64,000 nt of DNA, from NCBI GenBank assembly GCA_900491605.1, contig UESW01004758.1:398418-462417 (forward strand). The letters are read 5' to 3'. The position numbers were made by a program, and so were the translations under genes. This DNA is from Calamus simplicifolius. Taxonomy: Eukaryota > Streptophyta > Magnoliopsida > Arecales > Arecaceae. Below are positions 1 to 10,582 of the stretch, piece after piece (the first letter of the stretch is position 1; each line of letters starts with the position of its first letter). The notes under the pieces are model-generated. The model worked only from the letters and a program-made list of their open reading frames with translations, did no database searches and was not told the DNA's origin.

Positions 1-550
1 ATCACATATTCGATTATTTCAAAATTTAGACTAGGAATACCTTTAACTAAATCCATTTTCAATAATTTGGAAATTAGGTGTGTGCTTGCATGACCTAATC
101 TACGATGCCACAGCCAACCAATCTCATTCATTTTAGCATTATCAGCAACTAAGCAATGATTATTGGAGATAAATTACTCAAATCAATTAAGTACACATTG
201 TCATAGCGTTTACCAACAAGAATAATGCTATTATCAATGAGATTAGTAACAGTGCAAACAGAAGCTTCAAAGGAGACCTTGAAACCTTTGTCACACAGTT
301 GGCTAATACTTATTAGATTATGTTTAAGTCCATCAACATATAAAACATTATCAATATGAGTAGATGGAGTAATTTGAATCTTACCAATGCCCATGATATG
401 GCCTTGACCATTATCACCAAAAGTAACTACTCCACCTCTTTTTGATTCAAGGGTGATGAATTGATCTTTGTCACCCGTCATGTGTCTTGAGCAACCACTG
501 TCCAGGTACCATTTTCTTTTCAGTCTGATAGCTGCAAGACACTCCTGCAA
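1..550 (-). pseudogene. pol: Protease and GAG-pre-integrase segment of copia pol
   Basis: Residues WYLDSGCSRHMTGD hold the retropepsin D-S-G active site (near 500). They are followed by the glycine-rich flap region and the characteristic [12 protein letters not shown] segment. A frameshift near 150 separates this from the pre-integrase zinc-binding part (1-148), which reads WLWHRRLGHAS and continues off the left edge. The protease cleaves the Gag-Pol polyprotein; the pre-integrase H..H..C..C module precedes the integrase core. The near-identical counterpart lies at 46995-47560. Confidence 0.88.
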
Positions 551-555
551 AATAT

Positions 556-2132
556 TTATGTCTTAATTTTAGGTACCCAAGTCTTCTTGGGTCCTTCATG
601 GTTAGAAGCATTAAACATTGTTCCTTTGGGAACCCAAATCATCTTTTTCTTTTTATGTGAAGATTTACACATATATGATTTATGTCCTTTGTCTCCACAT
701 TTAAAACAAGTAATGTTTAATGATTTTTCAGCATGTACAAAAATGTTTTTCAATGATTTTTGCTTTTTAAGTGGATTATATCCTAATCCAGCTTTATCAA
801 AAACAGCCTTTTGATTTTCCAAAATCATATTAAGTTTGATAGAGCTTAGTGTAAATTTATCAACTATAGGCTTAAGTCTATCAACTTCATTTTTCAAACT
901 TTCTTTTTCTTTTATTAAAAGTTCTTTATCAACAACATGCTTTTTATTTTCTAATGATAGTTTTTGCATTTGAGTTTTCAAATCTTTGTTCTTTGAACTT
1001 AGGTTTGCAAAATCATCCATTAATTCATAAAAAATACTATGTAATTCATCAAAAGTGAAGTCATCAAGAAAACTCGGACTTACCTCATCGTTGTCGCCAT
1101 GAAGCATAGATTGGCCATTTCACTCTTTTCTTCTTCTTCGGAACTTGTGATTTCCGAATCGCTCCATGTGGCCATCATTGCTTTCTTTTTGAACCTCCGG
1201 GTGCTTTCTTTAGTTGAGGGCATTCAGATTTAAAGTGACCCGGCTTCTTGCATTCAAACAAATAACTTCCTTTTCTTTGCCCTTGTCCTCATCTTTTCTT
1301 GCAAAGGGCTTTTTCTTTTCAAACTTCTTCTTCTTCATGAATCTTTTAAATTTTTTTGTGATGAGTGTCATGTCCTCATCATCACTTTCATCCTCGGATT
1401 CATGAGGCTCTTCCATATATTCAGAAATCTTAAGAGCCATATTTCTTTTCTTCTTTGACTCATCATCATCAACATGTGCTTGATTTGAAGCTCATGAGTC
1501 ATTAAGGATCCCAATAGTTCTTCTAGGGGTAGTGTATTTAGATCCTTTGCTTCTTGTATTGCTGTCACCTTAGCTTCCCAAGTCCTAGGCAAGGAACGCA
1601 AGACCTTTCTCACAAGATCAGAATTATCATAAGATTTAACAAGACTTTTTAAACCATTCACTATGTCAGTAAATCTTGTAAACATATCAGCAATAGATTC
1701 ACATGCATCCATTTTAAACAATTCATATTTATGAACTAGCATGTTAATCTTGGATTCCTTGACTTGATTTGTTCCCTCATGGGTAACTTCAAGTCTATCC
1801 CAGATTTCCTTAGCAGAAATGCAAATAGATATGTGATTGAATTCATTTGCATCTAATGAGCAGTATAAGACATTCATTGCTTTGGCATTGAGTTGTGCCA
1901 ATTTTCTATCATGTTCATCCATTCCATTTCCGGTTTAGGAATCTCCATGCCATTAACTCTAGCAGTGGGTGTGTGTGGTCCATTGACTATAATACTCCAT
2001 AGATCATAGTCAAGTGCTTGAATGAATATTTTCATTCTAGCCTTTCCAATAACCATAGTTAGAACCATTAAATAAGGGTGGTCTATTAGTAGATTGACCT
2101 TCGAAAAAAGATGAACCAGCTTGAGTTGCCAT
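556..2132 (-). pseudogene. gag: Broken gag of Sirevirus-like element
   Basis: The start at 2132 is chosen because the second element has an equivalent ATG-Ala start the same distance from its primer site. The order is an N-terminal segment with the WK/ARM-type motif, a UBN2/copia-type capsid region (about 1400-1990, with DRLEVTHEGTNQVKESKI), a Glu/Lys-rich linker, a first CCHC zinc knuckle at about 1205-1260 (present only if a one-base loss is allowed for), a coiled-coil Lys/Glu-rich stretch, and a second knuckle CFKCGDKGHKSYMC at about 650-700. Frameshifts near 2042, 1920, 1400 and in the first knuckle make this a pseudogene. Gag would form the intracellular particle that packages element RNA. 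Confidence 0.85.
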
Positions 2133-2178
2133 GTGGATCTTTGACTCTTGATCGTTAGATCAAATCAAATGAGCACCA

Positions 2179-2190
2179 GCTCTGATACCA
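2179..2190 (-). other. Primer-binding site (initiator Met tRNA type)
   Basis: On the minus strand the bases directly inside the LTR read TGGTATCAGAGC, the usual complement of the 3' end of initiator methionine tRNA used by plant copia elements. The same 12 bases occur at 45941-45952 in the second element. Confidence 0.93.
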
Positions 2191-2192
2191 AT

Positions 2193-3591
2193 TGTTGGTC
2201 CAGATAGCAACCCAAGAGGGGGGGTGAATTGGGTTTTTTAAAATTAAACTCTTTTGAAGGATAACCCCCAGCGGAAATAAAAACTTAGATCACAGATTTA
2301 AAACAAAGCAACTATAAATGAAGAGTTGAAGATAAAGAGACAATCACGGCAAACACAATAGATTTTATAGTGGTTCGGTGTACCTACACCTACGTCCACT
2401 CCCAAGTACCTCTTGGGTCCACACTATAATCAAACTGATTACAGCAGAGTTGTTTTGCAAGCTCACAACTCAAACTTGTTGTTTTCCCGGTGCACAACGA
2501 ACCAGCTGGTTTTCAAGGCTCACCAGCACAAAACCTAAAACCACAAGCTAACGCTTGCACAAGGCTAACAGCCTCAGCTAAATCAATCACCAGATTGACC
2601 CAGCAACCAGTATTTTGATTTTACAAAAGCAAACTGCTCCTTCAATGAGCAAATATACAATAATGAAACAATAAATAGAGATTAGGAACCAAAGCCTGAT
2701 TCGAAGATCTTGGTGGCTTCTTCCTTCTCTTCCTTTGAATGGATCTTCCTTTGAATATGCTCTTGAGGTTCAGAAGATTGGAAAAACTAGGGCTTCTTCA
2801 TTCTTTTGAGATTTCTTCTAAGTAGAACAGCGAAGACTTGGAATCTCTTTCTCTTCTCTTGGGGAATAAGTATGATCTTTCCTTACAGGTTTTCCCTCTT
2901 TTCTTTTCTGATGGATCTCAAGGATTTTCTCTTTTCTTTTTGCCTCTTTCTTCTCTTTTTCTCTCTTTTTTTTTGTTTTGGGATGCAATCACCCTCTTCT
3001 TATAGATCCGATTAATCCACAAATAGTGCAAAACTATCCGTTAGAAGCAAATGAAAAAGGATTAGATCCATAAATAACAATAGCCGTTGGGATTAAAATC
3101 GATAAAGTTAAAGTTTAGAGTCGTTCTGATAGTTCTGGAGTCGTGTCTGACATTCTGGAGTCGGCTCTGGCTTTTCTGGAGTCGGCTCTAACTCGAAATA
3201 ATTTAATCCGCTCGATCTGGAGTCATCTCTGACTTTTTTGGGGTCTGACACAAAATTTTTCTGGAGTCGACTTTAACAGTCTGGGAGTCGACTCTAAGTC
3301 GTGGCCTAAAAATCCAACGTTCTGTTGTTTCTGATAGAGTCGGCTCTCACAGTCCCGGAGTCGACTCTAAGTCTGTGCCATTTTTCGGAGTCGGCTCTGC
3401 GATTCCATGTGTCGACTCTAATGTCTGCAGTCTTACCTTAACATTAGATTCAAACCAGAACTTGATTTTCCTTCTTGATTTTGATCATCAATTAGACTTA
3501 TAAATGAAAGACTTAATCAAAATCATTAGTAACATCAAATGTTATACTCAAATAGTTTTGTTAATCATCAAAATCCTCAATTGGGTCAACA
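2193..3591 (-). repeat. 5' LTR of Sirevirus-like element (minus orientation)
   Basis: The 1399-bp segment begins TGTTGACCCAATTGAGG and ends CTGGACCAACA when read on the minus strand, giving TG...CA ends. Its ends match the 3' LTR at 52364-53720. The conserved R/U5 block (about 2360-2420, ACCACTATAAAATC on the minus strand) recurs in the other copia LTRs here. An array of GAGTCGACTC-like motifs occupies about 3108-3430. Confidence 0.93.
3108..3430 (-). repeat. Array of palindromic GAGTCGACTC-like motifs in the LTR
   Basis: About eleven irregularly spaced copies of a roughly 10-bp motif occur here (GGAGTCGGCTCT, GGAGTCGACTCTA, GAGTCGGCTCTC and similar). The best copies are perfect palindromes around GTCGAC. 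The spacing of 20-45 bp is not that of a simple tandem repeat. Since the element is in minus orientation, the array lies in the U3 half of the LTR. Similar arrays lie at 21916-22375, 50288-50475 and 52530-52800. Confidence 0.85.
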
Positions 3592-5235
3592 GAGGCGGCA
3601 GTGCTGTGGATTCTAGTGAGAGGAGAAAGGAGGTTGGCGATAGTGATGCTAGTGGATGAAGTCGATGAAGAAGGTGAGAAGAAGGTGGTGGTCGACCCTT
3701 GGGGCTGACCATGGAACCCCACCGTTGCAGCGCCAATGAATAGAGGTGTTGACGAGGAAAAAAGGGCGGGGGACAGCAATGTGGAGATGAAACCAGTGGA
3801 AATGAGAGAAAGGGAGGAGGTGGTAGGGTGGAAGATGAAGAAGATCCAGATCTTGGGATGGCAGCGACATTGACAGCATTCAGTGACAAAGAACGGTGAT
3901 GCCGGAGCTCTGTGAGAGTAGTAACAAGAAGAGGAAGAAAGAGAAGAGATGGAGAGCAGGGTAGAGGGTCACGATGGTCGAGGCGGTGGTCATGACGATG
4001 AACAAAGATGGAGACGAGGGAGAAGCGAAGGTGAGGATGGAGGCGCGGCGGAGGAAGCCGAGAAGGAGAGGGGAAGAGACAAGGGTCTGCTCTTGAATAC
4101 ATGAGAAGAGAGAGAGAGAGAGAGCACATGCGGCACAAGGACAAAAGTGAGGGAAGAGGGGGAGGTTGAGACCAACTCTCATCTTTCTTAGCGATTCGAG
4201 ATTAATTTTTTTAATATAGATAAAAGAAAACATATTATCATAAGAACAATGCCTCTCACACTATCACATAAGTCGCTATATTCAACTTGCCAACATCCAA
4301 TGAAATATCATACCTTCTTTGTCAATCATCAATACCAGATTATTTCAAAGATAGAGTTGGAGACGAGGTGGCAATTGGTAAAGATCCAAATAAAATGGCA
4401 ATAGTGGTTGAAATTCATATTTCACTCTTACCATTATTAAATATAACATTTTACATTTTTATCTTACGTGAGTAAATAGAAAATTTGTTTTCATGCATTT
4501 TATGTTTAGGAACAGATTTTTTTTTCACGTTCATTCTATGTTCATGAACAAAGATTTTTTTTTGGTCTTCCATTTTTTTGCGAACCCATTATAATAAAAA
4601 AGTTAAGAATAATGATGAATGTTTCTTTAAAAGATTGAATCTTCAAAACAATAACATTATTAAAAAGTAAAAAATTTTAATACTTTAGTCTAATCTAATT
4701 AAAAATTTTTAAAATGTAAATGACTTATCCAATAAGTAATTTGGTTGCCCATTTATGCATCCACCTCACAGTTTTACCAGGTGAGCATTATCAATAATTT
4801 TATTAAAAACTATTTATAGACAAATACTAGAAATAGATGCAGTCTTGTTGTACACATTAAAAATTAAATCTTGAATTTTCACTTAAAAATTACAATTTGC
4901 ATTTTTACCTAAATGCACCAATCTAAAATATCATAGCAATTGATAATCCATCCACTAACTCAATTATTTAAATTTAATCAATATTTTTTTTATTTATGCT
5001 ATAACTTACTTTTTGTGAATAACATATTTGATGAGAGATAATATCTCTTATTTAATAATTAGTTTTAAAATTTATAATTCAATCTTTTGTATTATATTTT
5101 TTTAATTTTTATATTTATTCAGCATAAGAAGACTCTAACAAATTCTCGAACTAATTAAGATAATATATTTTATTCATAAAATGCATCAATCTCTTCCTTA
5201 ACAAAACTTGTCTACTTTTTTTTTTTGCATGTTGA
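3592..5235. repeat. Dispersed repeat R1, copy A (class unknown)
   Basis: This segment aligns along its length with 34799-36418 (copy B) and in part with 38108-38899 (copy C). The left third is GC-richer, with GA-rich tracts (about 4105-4125) and an open minus-strand frame of low-complexity Ser/Pro/Leu. The rest is AT-rich and ends around a shared stretch reading CAAAACTTGTCTACTT. I recognise no protein domain, LTR or terminal inverted repeat, so the class is open. The left end was separated by insertion of the Sirevirus-like element, so 3592 is an insertion point and not the true repeat end. Confidence 0.75.
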
Positions 5236-5946
5236 ACAACAATGTGAACCAAAAGTGGATTCCCATACAAACATAGCACTTGGATATTCACAAATCTTTA
5301 CCTCAACCATAATCGTCCCTATCAATTTGTAAATGAAATATAGAAAACTTTATTAAAAATTAGTCAATTAGGCATATATAAATTCTTCAAATATATACAT
5401 GAAATCAAGAAAAACCAATACAATTAAATACTAAAATATGAAAAAGAAGATGATGAAGAATGAGGAAAAAAAATAAGAACCGAAAGTCATATTGAGGAAC
5501 AAAAGCAAAAACATAACCGGAGGCATTCATTAAAAATACTCCATTACAAACATAAAATTTAAGAAAAAAGCAGATAGATCAGATAAGAAAAAAAGATTAA
5601 TACCATTTATATATATAGGTCGAGGAATGACTAAAATAACATTTTATATAAATAATTATTTAGTTTATCCTTAGCTATATTTTCTTTATAAATCAGCAAT
5701 TAATTAATACCATATGTATAGGTCGAGGAATGGATGAAAAATGACTAAAAAACTTTCTATAAATAATTAATTTCATACCTAGCTGTATCTTCTTTATATA
5801 TCAACAGTTAGTTTTTTTAATTTTTTACATATTTATTTCCATTAATTAATCATTCTATTTTTTCATTCTCTCTTCTCTGATTGTAAGTTATTAGAAAGTT
5901 ATTAATGAAAAAAAAAATTAGATACTATATCTTTAGCTAACACTAC
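5236..5946. other. AT-rich spacer with a short tandem duplication
   Basis: No gene is visible. About 5600-5815 contains two diverged copies of a unit of roughly 110 bp, each with ATAGGTCGAGGAATG followed by an AT-rich tail. Confidence 0.6.
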
Positions 5947-7315
5947 TGATGACGCCCAATCACTGATCCTGCACGTCGGGAACGGATGGATTCTCTAGGC
6001 TTCGCTTCACCAGGTTACCTGTAAAGAAGCCCCAGGACCAGATAGGATTCTCCGGTGGGACCCTTCGACGCCCAAGTTAGCAATTGAGGTCACAACCGAA
6101 GAGGAGCTCGAATGAGCTCTTTTTGGTGAAAGGGTGCTCCAGAGGAGAAAGGATTTCTCTCTGGGTCTTAAGATAGCAATTTTTTTGGAGATTATCGTGC
6201 ATACCTGTTTACTGAGTGGATTCACCTTTTTATAGGGGTTGACCCTGGAATGATCACGTGGGATTCCGTGAGGAGGGGATGTCCACGGAGTTCTTGGGAG
6301 TTGCATGAATCTGCGCTGGTTGGTGGGTCTTGTCTCATCGAAAAGGAAGAAAGCGGCGGTTGGTGGGCTAAGTCACATCAGCCAGCAGGGCTGTTGGTTA
6401 GTTGGGTCCAGTCCCATCAGTAGCGTTGCTAGTGGGTAGTTGGATCTGGCATTGTCAGGCGGTGCGGGTCAGAGAGGTAATGTCCCGAGCTACCAGGGCC
6501 GTGTTGGGGCAGATTTGGAGGAAACCGAGAGTCTTGACTCTCTCGAGGGAGCCGAAGCTTATTTGGGTCAGCCAGGGGTGCCAGGGTTGACCTTGCCGAC
6601 TAGGATGTGTCGGGGCGGGGCCGACCAGGAAGGGTCGGGGCTGACTCGGCGGGCTTGGAGACACCGGGGCCGAGAAGGGCAGACCGGGAAGGGTCGGGGC
6701 CGACTTGGCGGGCTTGGAGACGCTGGGGCCGAGAAGGGCTGACCGAGAAGGGTCGGGGCCGACTCGGCGGGCTTGGAGACGCCGGGGCCGAGAAGGGCTG
6801 ACCGGGAAGGGTCGGGGCCGACTCGGCGGGCTTGGAGACACCGGGGCCGAGAAGGGCCGACCGGGAAGGGTCGGGGCCGACTCGGTGGGCTTGGAGATGC
6901 CGGGGCCGAGAAGGGTCGACCAGGAAGGGTCGGGGCCGACTCGGCGAGCTTGGAGATGCCGGGTCCGAGAAGGGCCGACCGGGAAGGGCCGGGGCCGACT
7001 CGGTGAGCTTGGAGACGCCGGGGCCAAGAAGGGCCGACTAGGAAGGGTTGGGGCCGACTCGGCGGGCTTGGAGACGCCGGGGCCGAGAAGGGCCGACCAG
7101 GAAGGGTCAGGGCCGACTCGGCGAGCTTGGAGACGCTGGGGCCGAGAAGGGCCGACCGGGAAGGGTCGGAGCCAACTCGGCGGGCTTGGAGACGCCAAGG
7201 CCGAGAAGGGCCGACCAGGAAGGGTCGGGGCCGACTCGGTGGGCTTGGAGACGCCGGGGCGCACCCATGCTTTGATTTTGCTGAAATTACCCTTGGGGCT
7301 ACATTGGCCACATCA
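5947..7315 (-). repeat. 3' LTR of Tat-lineage element
   Basis: The 1369-bp LTR starts (minus strand) TGATGTGGCCAATG and ends GGGCGTCATCA, giving TG...CA ends. Its first 350 plus-strand bases align closely with 15092 onward. A purine-rich tract lies immediately inside it. About half of the LTR is a 59-bp minisatellite. Confidence 0.9.
6627..7258. repeat. 59-bp minisatellite inside the LTR
   Basis: About ten to eleven head-to-tail units of 59 bp occur here, each containing GGTCGGGGCCGACTCGGCGG, GCTTGGAGACGCC and GGGGCCGAGAAGGG. Long open frames on both strands here arise only because 59-bp GC-rich units rarely contain stops. Confidence 0.95.
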
Positions 7316-7331
7316 AATGCCCCCCGCCCCT
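7316..7331 (-). other. Polypurine tract
   Basis: On the minus strand AGGGGCGGGGGGCATT directly abuts the TG of the 3' LTR, which is the position of the plus-strand primer in LTR retrotransposons. It fixes the LTR boundary at 7315. Confidence 0.82.
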
Positions 7332-7731
7332 GAGCGCTAAGAGCCACACGTCTGTAATCCTTTGGGCGAAAGGGAAACGAAAATTTAAAAAGAATGATTG
7401 CCTCCTTCAGTGCATTTAAATGGGCTGATGTGCTGGCGCTTTGTTTCGAGTAGTGTTGCTTCGAAGATCTCCCGTAATCATGCGTTGGGTGGTGATGATG
7501 TTGGCGCCGGACGCTCCGGAGAAGAAGCCCTTTGGGTGATGGGAAAAAAGGCGAAGGCATCATTACTGCTCTGTTTTCTATGGCCCGCTATTGGTCGGGG
7601 ATTGCGTCTTCTGGAATGGATCGAGGCAGCATGCCTCGGGCGTAGGCAAGATTTTCGGCCAGCAGTCTGCGACGTAATGGGCGCGCGCCAGATGGCGGGA
7701 TCTGGGGCGGCATTAGCTGGAGACGGGGGGC

Positions 7732-7738
7732 TATAAAA
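7732..7738 (+). promoter_or_regulatory. TATA-like box ahead of the antisense extra gene
   Basis: TATAAAA lies about 130 bp upstream of the chosen ATG at 7868. The homologous gene of the second element has TTATAAG at 45655-45661, about 145 bp upstream of its start. Its activity is inferred only from the motif and its repeated placement. Confidence 0.5.
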
Positions 7739-7867
7739 ATCTCCCAAGGACCTGTAGAAACCTTTACGCTGCCATTGCTTTCTTCTTCTACTTTCTTTTT
7801 CTTTGAGTTCTTCTGCGACCTAAGTCTTTCCAACTCCCAGGTTAGTTTCATCCCTTTTTTTTTACCT

Positions 7868-10296
7868 ATGGACCGTCGTGCCATTAGGGAGGGCAAGAGA
7901 CCCGTAGAAGAGTCTTCCCAGTCTAGCAGTGAGGACCAGGCCCCTGTAGCTAGAAGTCGAATGCCTCAGTCGGTGGGCGGTGTAGTCATCCATGGTGAAT
8001 CGGGGGCAGCAAGACCCCCGATCACCTCCGGTCCTCCTATTAGGGCAGTTCCCTTGTCCTCTCGCTGTTCGGCGCTTCCTCCGGCGGTGAGTTCCGATCC
8101 AGCGGGTCCAGCTGGGGTGGCTTCCACCATGACCTCTAAGGATATAGAGACCCTTAGGTCTAAATACAATGTCCCTAACTTTATTGACATGTCCGTGCCG
8201 GGGCCCGAGGACAGGGTGACCTCTGACCATCCGGGCCGGGTCGCTCTGTACGAGGAGTTCTTCCGGTGCGGGCTGCGCCTTCCTTTCCATCCTTTTTTCC
8301 TCAACCTCTTAGATAAGTATAGGTTAGTGCCGGCACAGTTGACTCCGAACTCGATTCGGATCATTTGCGCCTTTGTAATCCTCTGCCACTTCGAGGGGGC
8401 CCGTCCAGGGCTGTCCCTGTTCCGAGCTTTCTATAAGCTCTGCCGCCAAGGTGAGGGTGCCTGGTGGGCGTTTACTACCAGGCCGGGTAGAGCCTTCCCA
8501 TTGGGTCTTCCATCCAAAATTAGGGGGTGGAAACCTACATTTCTCTTTGCCCACGTCGAGGGGGTTAGGGCCGACTGGAGGGAGCCCGAGACCAGCTCCA
8601 ACGAAGATTCCACCATAGGGGATAGGGATAGGGAGTTATTCACCCAACTGTCAAACTGTCCAATCCCCAATTACAAGGAACTCCTATCCAAGGAGAACCT
8701 GGTAGAAGCCGAGTTAGCCCCGTCGACCGGTGAACTTGGCGCCTGAATTTTTCTGTTCGTCCTTCGATTTATTGTACGCCGCTACTTATGCTCGTTACTT
8801 CTTTTGTGCAGCAATGAGGGTTTCCGCCAGCGATTTTGAGGCTGTCCTGAGGCAAAAAAGCGGGTGACTGGAGAGTCATCCCGGCCGGCAAAGAAACCTC
8901 GAGAAAGGGAGCCGACAAGGTCGGCCGCAGCCCCTACAGCCCCGACACCCATGGGGGAGCTGGCTGAGAAGAAGCCGGTTGTGAGGGTGGCGCGGAAGCC
9001 TGCGAGGGCCGAGATCAAAGAAGGGGAAATCCCGGCCACCGCCGAGATGATGGTGGTGGTTTTGGATGGAGAGGAGGAAGCTCCCGCCGCCGCCGATGTG
9101 CCCGAGGCGGGGCGGGTCACTGTTGCTGTTGGCCCTCCGGCCGTTGCCGAGCCGGAGAGGGAAAGTGCTCCCCCAACCGCCAGTGAGGGGGAGCGGGTTG
9201 CCATGGAGGCCCAGAACGGGGTGGAGGCGACCGAGGAGCAAAGGGGGAGTCGGGGAGCTCAATCCGCCAATCGGCCCGGCGCCCGGCCCGCCCCCAAGCT
9301 GAAGGCCCACAGGTGGGACAGACAAGGCTGGTTCCCCCGGTCAGTTCAGTGGCGGACACCGCGCAGGCCTTCCGCCTCCTGTCAGGGGTCCGAACCTCCG
9401 AGCTCGAAGAGGAGACACGGGGAATGAGTCATTCCGCGCTCCTGGACATGGTAATGGTTTCTGTTGTCCAGGTAAATTTTGAGCACTTGTTACTTTCCCA
9501 TATTTCTTCTTCTTCTCGTAGCTGACATGTTTCCTCTGCTATAGTTGGTCACTGGAGCGTTGGGCCTTCGCGAGGCACTGGCCCACTCTTCCACCACAAT
9601 CACCAAGGCCCTGGCACGGGCCGATAGGTATAAGAAGGAGAGCATGGCGCAGGCTGAAAGCCTTGCTTGCCTGCACCAGGAAACCTCGGCCCACAAGGAG
9701 AGCTGGGTCGGTCGCCTGAGGGAGATGGAGAGCTGGGCCGAAGTCGAGAGCGGCCGGGCCTCCGCGGCCGAGGCCAAGATGGAGCTGGCCTCAGAGAGAT
9801 TGAGGGCCGTCGAGGCGCAGAATGAAGAGTTGACTCAGCGGCTCCAACGCGCTGAGGAGGAGACTCGGATCGAGGCGGAGAGGGCGGCCGCCGTGGAGAA
9901 GGCGGCGGCGGAGGCTGTAGAGAGAGCGGCCGCTGCGGAGAAGACGGCAATGGAGGCGGGTTAGAGAAGGCTGGGGCGGTGGCCTGTGCTGACGAGGCCA
10001 ACGCCCGCGCCGTAGAGGCCGAGAGCAAGGCCTGGGAGGCCGAGGCCAGGGCGCAGCGGGCCGAAGCCGAGGCGGGGCAGACCGTGTCCAACTATAAGGC
10101 CTCGCCGGAGTTCAAGCAAGAAGTCATCGAGGCCAGCCTCGACGCTTATATTCCGGGCTTCGAGATGTGCAAGGCCAGAGTATCCACGGCCCTCAAGATC
10201 GACATTGCTGAACTCAAAGATATCCGGCCCGGGGATTCTAACGAGGAGCCTGCGGAGAAAAGGGATGAAGGGCAGCCCGGCCCCGACGGGCCTTGA
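7868..10296 (+). pseudogene. Antisense extra gene (aORF) of Tat-lineage element, three-exon, decayed
   Basis: The product resembles the 'putative gypsy type transposon' family (Transposase_28 type); its function is unknown. Proposed exon 1 is 7868-8729: a low-complexity start, then a conserved domain with DRVTS, GRVALYEEFFRCGLRLP and LLDKYRL. Intron 1 is 8730-8811 (GTGAAC...TGCAG). Exon 2 is Ala/Pro/Glu-rich to about 9450; intron 2 ends with AG at 9544. Exon 3 is an Ala/Glu/Arg heptad-rich coiled coil ending in SPEFKQEV..AYIPGFEMCK and an acidic tail. Frameshifts at about 8860, 9430 and 9965 break it. The ATG at 7868 is preferred because it follows the TATA-like box and the pattern matches the second copy (43063-45511, opposite strand), where both introns recur. 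It is convergent with gag-pol of its own element. Confidence 0.75.
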
Positions 10297-10582
10297 GTTA
10301 TTTTTCTTTTACTTTATTGTATGTAACCGGCCTCAGGCCCAATTTTGTATCCTTCTTCAATAGTCAATGAAAAAGACTTTTTCTCCTAACTTCTTTGTGT
10401 TTCGATCCATCCCGTCTTCCTTCTTCTGAGAAAAGCGCCCTACTGTGCCTTACTCCTTGTGGCCAAACCGTATATGCTGACGGCGTTGAAGCTGAATACA
10501 GTGTCTTCTAAGATGTTCCGCGACTCCGAACTTAGCCAATATTCGAATGCGTCTTTAGGATGTAGGCCGGCCATATGAACAG
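10297..10582. other. Gap between antisense gene and pol, with possible polyadenylation region
   Basis: No gene is visible. A T-rich stretch followed by TCAATGAAAAAG around 10360-10375 could serve as the 3' end of the antisense gene. The missing integrase core of pol would have been encoded here on the opposite strand. Confidence 0.4.

Larger units (their letters stand above)
1..3591 (-). mobile_element. Sirevirus-like Ty1/copia retrotransposon, 5' portion, cut by window edge
   Basis: Read on the minus strand this gives, in order, a 1.4-kb LTR (2193-3591), a methionine-tRNA type primer site, gag with zinc knuckles, an aspartic protease with a DSG motif, and a GAG-pre-integrase segment that runs off the left edge. 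The order is that of Ty1/copia. It is the same family as the element at 45671-53720: the protease and pre-integrase segments are almost identical. Placement in the Sirevirus lineage is inferred from that second element, which has a post-pol extra ORF and repeated polypurine tracts. Gag contains several frameshifts, so the copy is not coding-competent as written. The target is repeat R1, whose other copies lack the insertion. The left-hand target duplication is outside the window; the right one would start at 3592. Confidence 0.93.

Noticed and set aside
3548..4233. Minus-strand Ser/Pro/Leu-rich frames in repeat R1
   Set aside because: Low-complexity translation of a GA/CT-rich stretch; the corresponding frames in copy B differ by indels, so no conserved protein is indicated.
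6455..7563. Long open frames on both strands (Pro/Arg/Ser or Gly/Arg-rich)
   Set aside because: They are reading frames through the 59-bp GC-rich minisatellite of the LTR; the repeating protein follows the DNA repeat and resembles no protein family.
8782..9359. Minus-strand frames opposite the antisense extra gene
   Set aside because: Shadows of the GC-rich plus-strand coding region; no similarity to retrotransposon proteins.
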